A stretch of 64,000 nt of DNA from the NCBI GenBank assembly GCA_032622095.1, contig CP136063.1:218941982-219005981 (forward strand), in the 5' to 3' direction. Positions 35,701 to 47,700 of this stretch are shown here, one piece after another (the stretch's first letter is position 1; each line of letters begins with the position of its first letter). This DNA is from Siphonodentalium dalli (lineage: Eukaryota > Mollusca > Scaphopoda > Gadilida > Siphonodentaliidae). The notes under the pieces are model-generated. The model was not told where the DNA came from and searched no databases. It saw only the letters and a list, made by a program, of their open reading frames with translations. Made by a program: the position numbers and the translations under genes.

Positions 35701-38700
35701 CATCGTTGGGATACCCCAGTCCTGTGATAAAACCACAGAATGTCAGAAGCAAAATTTATGATTTATTCATGTGTATTTATTTGGTATGTATCAATGATAA
35801 TCTATCATATATTGAGAGATAGTATGCATTGAAAGCTGACTGAGAGTACTATCTTTTGAGAGTTCAGCAAAAACGTAAAACAAAATTAAATAATAAATTA
35901 ATTATTAATTAATAATAATAAATTTATACATATATAATTATATTATGATTGTTACCATTTAATATCCAAATATACAGACTGTTGGCTTCTCTTTTTACAA
36001 GTTCAATTGAGTTTGTTATTTGTCCAGCCTGTCCTCCATACATTTCTAAATAGTCCCAATTGCAAATGTCAGGCTTATTATTGACATTTTTCAGAATTGG
36101 GTACTCATAATTTGACTTCATTTATAAGAATGGTGTTCCTCCTTCTCGAGAAAGACGGCTCCTCGCGTGGAAAACAGATATGATGCTACATATGTCACCT
36201 CAGTATAACGATGAAAGTGGAAGTAGATAAAAGTTCTCGGTAGCTAAAGTGAACTTATAAAATGTTACAAATCTCTCTTAATTACTCTCATGATGTTCAT
36301 ATTTAAGAATGTTCAATACATGATATGCATTCCTCAATATGTGTTCTACATCCCTATGAAGTTACATTGCGTACGGTTGTGGATTTATCAAGATATTACA
36401 AAATTGCCTGACACACCCAAAAATGAAATGTTTTGGGCAAAAGTGCGTCTCACCCTTAATAACAGTTCTGAGTGGCGTCAGATACTTCATGGGTTATCAG
36501 AGCTGAAAATAGATCAGGTTTTCCCAGCGACCTTAAACGTCACAACGTCTTGTCCAATCAAAGCGAGTTTCATATAATAAAACAGTTATCGCATTGTTTC
36601 TTGGTTGACATATGCATTGTCAACCCATGGAAGTCAATAGTACTGCCTTGGTGAATATTGGCATCCTCGGGTTGACCTCGAAACAATGCGATAATTGTAT
36701 ATTGTCATATTTGCTGGTGAATCTATTAGAATGCGTCTTCTAAATGGTTGGATTTGGCTGCAGTGAATACTGTAACCCTTTAACCTGCATCCAAACACAT
36801 CGGTTAAAATACCAGAAGAAATCAGACATGGTAAATTGCAACACCAACAACATGGGCAGGAGAAGATCAGGACTCATCATCTTACTACTGCTATTAATTG
36901 CCGGAGTGGAACAAAACCCAGGCCCGAAGAGGCAAGAACCATCTATATACCCATGTGGCTCGTGCGAGCTAGAAGTCGGATGGGATGCAAAAGCAGTATG
37001 TTGTGATAACTGTGATCTCTGGTACCATGGGTCATGTCTCGAGCTCTGCTCTGAAGAATTCAAAAACCTCCAAGACACCAGTATCAAATGGTTCTGCTGT
37101 AGATGTGACAGCCTCAACGTAGATAGTTTCACCTTTCATAACTATGAATTTAACTCAACTGTACTCTACTATCCCACGAGCTGCCTAGAGTCAACCATGG
37201 AAAGCACAACATCAGCAGCATTTGACCCATTACATACAAGCAGCCCTGTTACAAAAAACAATGACAGAGAGATCGGCACAAATACACCAGGCTCACAAAA
37301 AATGGACACAACAAACGAATCAGTCCCAAGCCTCTATAAACTGCGGGAGAAGGAGAACCTCCGCTTTTTGACGGTAAACTGCAGGAGTGTACAGAAAAAC
37401 CGAGCAGAATTAGCAGCAGTCATTGAATACACAAAGCCAGACATAATCATTGGCACTGAATCATGGCTTAAAGGCATACAACCTGGTAAACCAAGAGCAA
37501 ATGATGCTATAAACTCGGCAGAAGTTTTTCCACCAAGCTATAATGCACTGAGGAATGATTGTGGCCCGAGAGGGGGCGGAGTCTTCATTGCTACGCATGA
37601 AAATATCGTAGCTATCGAACAACTTGATCTGATCACAAACTGCGAACTGGAATGGGCATCAATAACAACATCAAATAAAAAAAACCTATACATCGGATCC
37701 TTTTATATGGCCCACAGAAACCTAGAAGACATCAAACAGCTAGAGGAATCTCTCAATACCATACAAGATAGAAGGTATAAAGACATCATATTAAGCGGCG
37801 ACTTCAACTGCCCAAATATCGACTGGGATAAACTTTGTGTAACACCAGGGGCACAGGATACTGAGATCCAACAAGCATTACTTGACCTGTGTATCCGCAA
37901 AGGTCTGACTCAAACCCACAGACAGCCCACGAGGGAAAACAACCTGCTCGATATAGTTCTAACAAACAACACCTCATTAATAAAGAACTCCAACAACATA
38001 CCTGGAATATCGGACCACGACATCATAGTCACTGACTGCCAGATAACACCGTATGCAAAACCACAAAAACAACAAAAGAAACGCTTCGCCTGCAACCGGG
38101 CTGACTGGACTAACCTATCACTAGATCTTAGGTTCCTCTCTGAAAAAATTAGAACAATACCTGGAAATCCCAAAATCAACACCATTTGGGAGACCTTCAG
38201 AGATGGTATAAAGGGCCTGATAGATAAACATATACCATCGGCACCAAAGAGAAGAGACAACCACGTGCCATGGCTAAACAAGCGCCTTATTCGGATACTG
38301 AAGAAAAAAGGGAGACTCTTCAAAAAAGCAAAGAGGACCAACCAATGGGGAGAGTATAAGGCACACCAGAAAACATGTAGGCGAGAAATGAGAAGAGCAG
38401 AGTGGACCCATGTAAACAGAGTCATTGAAGAGGGGCTGGCAAATAAGAACACAAAGCCATTCTGGAATTATCTTAAATCCAGGAAGCGGGACAACATCGG
38501 GATAGCGCCAATAAAACACCAAGGAAACCTCACAAATGACCCTGTCACGAAAGCAGAACTCTTAAACACCCAGTTCCGCTCTGTATTCACCAAGAAGACA
38601 AATACCACCAAAGTACCACTCCCATCTGACAAACCAACCATAGGAGACTTGAACATATCAGTTGAAGGTGTGGAAAAGCTGCTTAGGGACTTAAAACCCG

Positions 38701-41700
38701 GCAAAGCTAGCGGACAGATGCCCTTCCAAATCAAGTCCTGAAAAAATGTGCCAATTCCATCGCTCCAGGACTGACCTATATTTTTCACAAATCCATTACC
38801 ACAGGAGAACTACCACAAGACTGGAGGGACGCAAACGTTGCTCCGGTATTTAAGAAGGGGGACGTCCACAAACCGGAAAACTACCGACCAGTTTCCTTAA
38901 CAACAGTATGCTGCAAAATACTGGAGCATATTATATGCCGTCACCTGCTGAACCATCTTGACAAACATGAAGTCCTGACCAAATTAAATCATGGATTCAG
39001 GAAAGGCTACTCATGCGTAACACAGCTACTAACAACATCAGATGACCTGCTCCAATCCTTCAACAAAGACATCCAAACAGATATAGCAATACTTGACTTC
39101 TCAAAAGCCTTTGACACTGTACCGCACAACAAACTACTACAGAAAGTTCAAAACTATGGAATTAAAGGAAATATACACACCTGGCTCTCATCATTCCTAA
39201 CCAAAAGACGAATGCGAGTAGTTGTTGAAGGAAGCTACTCATCATATGTCCCAGTTGATTCAGGAGTCCCCAAGGCACAGTATTAGGACCACTCCTGTTC
39301 CTGATACATATAAACGACCTACCGACATGTGTAGAATCCCAAGTGAGACTGTTCGCAGATGACTGCCTGCTATACAGAAACATCACCTCACATAAAGACC
39401 ACCACATACTCCAAAAAGATCTAAAGAAGCTTGAAGACTGGGCTGAAAACTGGGGTATGCGTTTCAACTCCAAAAAATGTAACATCATGAGCACCAAAAA
39501 CAAATCATCATACATGTACCAACTGGGAGAACACATACTGGAGACAACAGCTGAGACCCCATACCTGGGACTGACCTTTACCAACAACCTGACATGGTCA
39601 GCCCATATTAGGAAGACAACAAAGAAAGCAAACTGTGCTTTAGGCCTCCTAAGACGAAACATCAGACATGCTCCAGAGAAATGTAAAAAGACAGCTTACA
39701 TCGCTACAGTGAGATCGGCGCTCGAATATGGAGCAGTGGTATGGGACCCTCACTTAAAGAAAGACATTGACCACCTGGAAAAAGTACAGCGAAGGAGCGC
39801 GAGATTCATAAAGAATAATTATAGTCGCCAAGGAACATCAGTCACTACCATGCTTGAGGAACTAGATCTAACACCTCTAGACGAGCGGCGTAGAGAACAG
39901 CGCCTCATCCAGTTCCATAAGATAGTTGAGGGGAGGGTGCCAGCATTAAGTGCAAACAACTACCTAACGCCTAAGAAATCAGGCATGAAGATCACAGCCA
40001 AAAAATTTGTTGACTGTGTGACAACAAACATCGTCGAAAAAGAAGAATGTAAAAATGTAAGAGCCTTCGAGCCACGGCGTACCAGCTGTAACCAATTAAA
40101 ACATTCTTTCTTTAACAAGACGATCCTGGATTGGAACCAACTGGAAGACCGGATCGTGTGCAACAGTGATCCAGAGTTATTCTTACGGGCACTCCGCAAC
40201 GATGGAATCACTGAACCTGAGGACACAGCACCATCAGAGTCCTCGACGGAACCAACATCATCCTCCACCCAGTGCGCCTAAAACCAGAATTGGTTACTGC
40301 ACTGAACCCACTACAGATACAGATACAGAACCCACTTGACAACTGAACTCGACATTCCATTAATACTCACCAAAATAGTAACACAATTCACACAGTAACG
40401 ACTCATGAACGCTTAAGAACGCTGTTAGAACGAATACAAAAAATAGACACTTACGCAGTGAATAGCATCACGTGATCCGTTGCCATGTTACCGAAATCTA
40501 ATGTTCTGACTTGAGTTCTGAAAGCACCGAGTACGTTTGAACTAACAAGCGTTTTTCCATTTCGCTCTCTTGTTAATCCGTTATTCCAAGGTGCTGTACT
40601 CGCAGACTGAAAAGTAAGGAAGCTCCGAATATATATTTAGAAATTATAGATGGCCTGGTGGTAATCGATCGTAATGTAATGGGTTTACTTTACAACCCAT
40701 TACTTGTTCTCAAGTGATGAAACGTAAATTGTAATGGGTTTCTGTTTTGCATTACATGTAAGTTAAAGTATTGCATCACTTCTCAAAATGTCATGTAATT
40801 CAATTACTATTCCATTACTTTTTTTAATAATTTGATAAAATATCAGTTTATTTCTGGAATACTGGTGTTATTTTATAAGCGGAAGTTTATAACAATACAA
40901 TGATCATATACGTGTTTGTTAAATGTGGTTTCATCCAACATTATTAACAGTAATTGTGGATTGTGCAAAGAATCGGTTGTAACTTATAAAAGGACATAAC
41001 ACATGATAAACACATTTTTGGGAAGGCAGGGAGAACATAAACAAGGTTTTAATTTTTATTTTATACCTAACATAATAAATGAAAATAATGGTAAGGGTAA
41101 TGCATTACTTGTCGTTTTAAAGGTAATGATACTGGCAATTCTGGTGCAGAACATGGCCTGTAATATTAATGATAATCTTAACAAAGTATTGGACCCATGC
41201 ACGTGTCTGGAGGCACTCGTTGTCACAAATATTGAAAACAAAATAAAGAATGTAAGTGATTGCTTATTCTCACATATAACTGTGTAGTTATTCCGTTTCG
41301 GACAAGTGTATTGTATGGTTGATGGAGGATCATACAATTATTTGGTGGTCAAGATGTTCAGTTCACATCTCAATGAACAGTGGTGGCATAAAGTGTCTTT
41401 CGAGTTTTCTGACAACATATTTATAATTCTGATTGGAGGAATTAAGCATTGACCATGCATGGGGTGCAACATTGATGCATGTATATACGCGACTTGTTTT
41501 TAACTTTTTTTATTTTTTATTTTTTTTTCATTATTTTTTTTTTATTGAAAAATGAAGTATTCTGCATGCCCGGTGTCATGTAAATGTTTCGCTATAATTA
41601 GTTATAACATCATGTATATTCCGGTTAACTTACCGTTGATATGATGTAACCAGAAAGCCTGACGTACAACGCAACCTCGTCATCCACAATGCTGTTCAAC

Positions 41701-44700
41701 CGCATGTCAAGCTAAACATAAATTTTAAAATGGTTATCTCGGCATGATTACATGTATAAACTGATTACCTCATCATCATTAGAAAATGGTTACCTCGGCA
41801 TGATTTTTAAATAATTACCAAAATAGTTCTTTCAGGAAAATTCGTTCCTTTTTTATTCAGAAAAAAAATAAAAAATTATTAAATTCATCGCACTTCGCAA
41901 TACACCCCATCACTAACTCGCGGCCATATTTGATCCACTAGACCCCGATTCCCTGATTTTAGTAATACAGGTCAAAGTTCTGGAGTAGCATTTCCTTATA
42001 TGTAGTTTTGAATTATTCATGATTATATAGAAATGCTACTCTAGAACTTTGACGTGTATCACTAAAACCACGGAACTGGGGCTGAATAAATCTATGAAAC
42101 AACGGAACGGAGCTGGATGAATCCAATACGACCGCGACTCGGTGATATCGCTTATTCAAGTACATCTTCAACCCATCAAAAGACACGATAACAATTGTTT
42201 TTAAAGAGCTACTAATTTCTAAATATAACCATATAAAATCACGTGGCACGTGTGATCCGGATTGTACACTAATCGCTATAAAACGTGTGCGTATTAGGTG
42301 GCGAATGAAATACCCCGTTAACAATGTGAGCGTAGTAACGCGAAAGACATACCCTGTTAAAATATGTCCGTAGTAACGCGAAAGACATACCTCGTTAACA
42401 TGAGCGTAGTAACGCGAAATACATACCCCGTTAACAACATGAGCGTAGTAACGCGAAAGACATACCCCGTTAACAATGTGAGCGTAGTAACGCAAAAGAC
42501 ATAGTGGAGCATAGTAACGCGAAAGACACACCCGTTAACAATGTTAGTGTAGTAACGGAAAGACACACCCCGTTAACAATGTACAGTAAGGCGATAGACA
42601 TGCCCCGTTAACAATGTGAGTGTAGTAACGCAAAACACATACTGGAGCGTAGTAAATCGAAAGACACACCCCGTTAACAATGTAAGCGTAGTAATGCGAT
42701 AGACATACCCCGTTAACAGGGTGAGCGTAGTGACGCGAAAGACATACCCAGTAACACTGAGCGTAATAACTCGAAAAACATACCCCCGTTAACAATGTGA
42801 ACGTTTAGTAACGCGAAAGACATACCCCGTTAACAACGTGAACGTTTAGTAACGCGAAAGACATACCCCGTTAACAACGTTTAGTAACGCGAAAGACATA
42901 CCCCGTTAACAACGTGAGCGTAGTAACGTCTTATCGCTGCTTCTGCGCTGTTCCTTTTCACGCTGGGCGAGCCTCCTGTCGTCCTGTTGTAAAATCTGTA
43001 AGCGGACACAATCCATTAAAGCTCTATTAAATTCCTCGGTGACTGGAGACTTGACTTCATATATTTTAATTGCATAATATACAAAAGTGATTTACGCACA
43101 AGTTTTTGCAACCTATGAAGCCCATCTCCCGATACAATATAATATATCTCACAAGTTAACAAGACAAGACCACACTGTGACTGTATTACAATATTTACAT
43201 GGCGATAGGTTTTGAAATTTGTAATTGGTATATTGGCTTACAAAGGTTATCTGTCCAGAAGTATGTTTGGTATGTTAAATTGGGAGTTTATGTTATTGCT
43301 GCAACTAGAGACCTGGAACCCTGACTGCATCTCTAAGCAAACAGTGGTGAAAGACACCCTGAAACACCCTCCACTCTGGAAGCCACACCTCACCCTGTGA
43401 CACCCTCCACTCTGGAAGCCACACCTTACCTTCAACTCTGAGTTTAGTGTTCCTGTCATTTGCATAATGAGGTCCCAAGAGGGTGAATTTAGTGCGCTAT
43501 CCCGCATAGCGGGCTAGCGTCAGAGATAGACTCAGATTGAAGTTCCCAACTGGTGAATATTGTGTTGTACACCCATTATGCAATGTGTCGTCTGCCAATT
43601 TGGGGATATAGAGATACTAAACTAAAAAAGAAATAGAATCTATATGAAGAAGTTTCTATAGAAATTTGATAATAAAGAAACATTCAAGAGAAGATGAGGC
43701 CTAAGCAGAATGAGGTCCAAAGAGGGTGAATTTATCGATTCTATCCCCCTTTGTGGGATAGCGTCAGTAAATTCACCCTCTGGGGACATCATTCTGCAAA
43801 TGACAGGCACACTATACTCAGGATTGCTCACCTTTCATAAACCGAGACATCAATGACGACAACAATCTCTACCCCGAACCTCTCCCTTTGTCTTCGCACC
43901 ACATGATGTGATCTCAATTCCTGAAGCTCCTCTAATACTGCTAACAGTGCACTTCTCTGAGCAGAGATGATACCCCTCTCCTTGACGTCGTCTTCGTCGT
44001 ATTCGGCTAAAATGCATGGTGGTCAATTATCGTTAACACGTCTATTATCATAAGTGTTCAACAGAGTTAAAGGCCCACTTAATTTTCGAATGTCCACACC
44101 ACATTATACACAATATATTCAAAATTATATACCGTTTGAAAGAGAAACAAAAAATATGTATATTCCACCAGAAACGGAGCAGCTGTGGATTATGAGTTTC
44201 CATCAAGTGATAGCGATTCGCAGATTTACACCAAGACTCCCGCCGTTATCCACCCCGGAATGCATCAAAATTCGCAACTGGCAGTACAGATCAGATTGAA
44301 ATTAAGCACAGAACACACGGCACGTCGGTACATTGACAAAAACAACAGTTCATTCGACCGGATAAATTGATAATACAATGTTGACAAATTGTATATAAGA
44401 TGGAATAATGGATCTGCGATTCGAAAATTAAGTGGGTAAAATGGCAACATTTGAATGGGGAATTGAATGTTAACTTTTGGGAAAATATGGATCAAACCTT
44501 ATAAAGCGCAGGTGATCATAGCATACCATTCTGGAAAGTTTGAATACTCATCTAGTGATAATGCGAAGCAGAATTTAGATTTTCATCCCAGGTTGGACAT
44601 TATTGGACATTAGTAAAAGTAGGTCACCATTGTTTATCATTGTTTAAAATATCTCCATAAAATATCACAAAACAAAAATCTGTTTCGCGTTGTCACTATT

Positions 44701-47700
44701 TATATGCTCAAACATTACAACAAGACATGAGGCATTATTCTACGGTTTGCAAATATTGAGTAATCCTGTCTTGAACATTAACACTGAATTCCCCATTTAA
44801 ATGTTTCCACTTTACCTCCCTCTTAAGCCAACTGTGCTGGGTTGGTCGGTTACGTTGACACGTTCCGTTGCTCTGCACATATGACACGATACGCTGTTTG
44901 CGGTAAACCGTTCACACGGGTAAAGTGCGTTATAAATGCGGAGCTTTAGCTCTTTAACGTTACTCAATCCGAGTCGATGGTTCCCATATCATCAGATTCC
45001 AACAACAGCAACATTTTTTGAAATGCCGCTTCAGTTACCAGAGTCGAGTAATTGTCCAAAAATAATGCAAACCAGTAAACAATAGTATAAAATTGCAAAA
45101 AAACCTGTTAGTTATCAACATTTTGTTCCACGAAATTTTGCCGGTTTGTCAAATATTTTGACACAAAAAAGCCTCTTGATTTTAGAGTTATCATCTTCAT
45201 CCGCATAGTCACGTCGGACTGTTACTGGGCCACTTAAAATTATCGGTGGTGAAAAATAATAGATTTCAAACATCGATATTGTATCACTCTGAGCTCTGAT
45301 GGGTGGGTCCCTCGACTCGAATAAAATATGTTTTACCCTCGAAGCCAAGGAAATAGTAATTTGCGAGTGTTAATTCGGATTATACATCTTTAAAAGCATT
45401 TCTTCAAACACCTCCATTATTTCATCAATAACCCAAGTCTCAATCCTAACCTCACGTGGCACATGTTATTGTAATTTAATATCAATCGCTATCTAATCGT
45501 GCAATTGGGGGTTTACTCACTGGTGATAGTGGGGCACATTGGAAGTTTCATCCCTGCATCGACAGCAGTTGGAATTGAAATGGCAGTCATGTCCAAATTT
45601 AATTTTCTAGTCATATGGGGTAATATGAATCGTACGTGATACCTAGTGGAGCAACCACACAATCATGAATTCATGATGTGCCTCAAATTTGCATTTTTAC
45701 GGCGACATAACGCTAAGAATAATTGACGTAATATCATGCAGTGGTCACGACGGAGACGACATGCCAAATTGACAAGACGTGTCGTGGATTGTAAAATCTC
45801 GTCTGGATTATCGTCATGTCTTCTTCATTTTTCGTTTTCATTAAGCTGACCAACGAAATTGGTCTAAATGAACTTAATAGACTAAACAGGTGAATTCTTC
45901 GTAAATTGTGAAGTAGTTACATTAATTTCTATCGCGATGCTTCATTTCCAATTCCGCGTGTTTACAATCTCAACACGGTTGCTAACCGGAAGTGACGTGA
46001 CAATTTCTCCAGAATCTATATTTGTGCCATGAATATAATGGATTAAATTACAAATTATATATATTTATACACGTGATGTGGCACAGGGGATTGGAGTACA
46101 AGTTATGCAACTTATTGATGATCCTCTCCCCGTATTCAGAAGCACTCATGAGGATATAGTAAAGCGATGGTAGTCCTGATCAGAAAAGGATATACCAAGT
46201 TTAGATGGTTAAAGTGGGTTAATTACAATGGGACACACCCCCCCCCCCAAATCGGCCCCTAAGAAACCATAAAGCCACACCCCCGGTACTCAACACACAT
46301 TTGAATCCCTCGTGTTGGAGTGTTGTTGGACGAAACTGTTATGCATCCATGAGATTTCAGATTGGGAGCACTTAGTCTTAGTATCATTGCGACATACGTC
46401 ACCAACCTTCCACGTAGTCTTGAGTATAGTCGACACCGAGTTCTGAGTTATCTGATTTTATTTACCTTCCACGTAGTCTTGAGTATAGTCGATATCATTT
46501 TCTGAATTATCTGATTTTGTCAGAACATAATCCGATTGGTCGATGTCGTCATCCGAATGAACTGTTTGATTGATTGGTTCCAGCTCATATTTATCGCCAT
46601 CTTTATACAGACTCCCAGCCTGCAAACCAGAGAAAATGTTGAAGAATGTACCCATGATAATGTAGTGAGTTTGCGAACAGAAGCCTACGTGTTTCCTTGC
46701 TCCCGAAGGATTATTTTCACGCGTGAACCCTCCGAATGAATGGAAATGTATTGCCAAGCCCCTTAACATCTTCGAGTGCCACGCGATTGTAGCGAACCGT
46801 TAATGTCCGAAAAAGTGATCGTTTGCGACCAAGAACATGGTATTGAAAGACAACCGAGTTCAATGTGGCGTCGCGAAAATTCGTATGAACATATGTGTGT
46901 TCACAGGACGGCGAGAATATATGAATAAACTATTGTAATTAAGAACGCTATGTGTGCAGATACTCTTGTCACTTTCTAGCCTATGAGAACGAATTAAAGC
47001 TCACTAAATAGGTTCGTTGTGTCGCTATGCATCTTTATGAACAACAACTTCTCTGTGAATAGCTTCATATGTTGGACTTCATTATTCTAGCAGATAGCAC
47101 ACTGCCAAAAATAATTTCTTAATAAGATAAAATATCTTGAAACAAGAAAAACTATTTCCTGAAACAGGAAAATAAATCTTATTTTGAGAAATATACCCCC
47201 AAAGTCTGCTACATCAAGAAAATTTAAGAAACTCCCACCAGACAAAAGATAGTTTTCTCAAAAAAGATAGATTTTAGTCTTGAAACAAGAAAAAATTTCC
47301 TTACTAAGAAATTGGCTTAAAAAATTAAATATATATTTCTTGTTTCAAGATTTTTTTTCTAAGTTAAGAAATACTTAAAGAAAATATTTCTAAACCAAGA
47401 ATTAATTGTTATGTACAAATTACTGCTGTAATAGAATAACTGTAAAAGTCCAACGATAGCAAAATTGTGATCAAAATTTTATGGTAAACATTGAAAAAGG
47501 TCCAACCTGTTGATTAAATATTCTGAAATTCATATTCATACTTAAATATTTGAACTACATGTAATACTACAGCTATAGGATTATATAATTGTTGACAAGT
47601 CACTCACTGTAACAGTTTTGTTTACATAACATTGGAAAAGGTCCAACCTGTTGATTAAATATTCTGAAAATGTTATTCATAGTTAAATATTTGAACTAAT

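Larger units (their letters stand above)
30794..35955. other. Intron; one catalytic exon expected here but not found
   Basis: Contents: the hairpin copy at 33,462-33,522, poly-C runs near 33,832-33,848 and 35,289-35,303, a 43-bp-period duplication at 34,531-34,612, and recurring AGTTGGAAA motifs at 33,870-34,110. A possible micro-exon SSFATCSENVDHVH (about 33,741-33,797, minus; acceptor ATTCCAG, donor GTAAGC) has incompatible phases and was not accepted. Confidence 0.5.
36735..40310 (+). mobile_element. LINE-E, PHD-finger non-LTR retrotransposon with 2A-like leader, nearly full coding length
   Basis: One continuous plus-strand element: hydrophobic leader with a GVEQNPGP 2A-like motif, PHD finger, APE endonuclease, reverse transcriptase (SKAFDTV, FADD) and C-terminal region. 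Only two single-base deletions, near 38,712-38,722 and 39,268-39,272, break the frame, so it is much younger than LINE-A, LINE-B and LINE-D. It sits antisense in the metalloprotease intron between the 41,634 and 36,115 exons. Element boundaries outside the coding region are approximate. Confidence 0.92.

Noticed and set aside
39162-39662. Minus-strand frames opposite LINE-E
   Set aside because: Shadows of the reverse transcriptase coding strand.
42013-42795. Long minus frames with RYYAHVVNGVCLS repeats as a repeat protein
   Set aside because: They are the intronic copies of the exon edge. Intact donors and many indels show they are not a repeat-domain gene.
45115-45348. 77-codon minus frame with DYADEDDNSKIKRLFCVKIF
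   Set aside because: No fitting splice phases with the neighbouring metalloprotease exons and no recognised motif.
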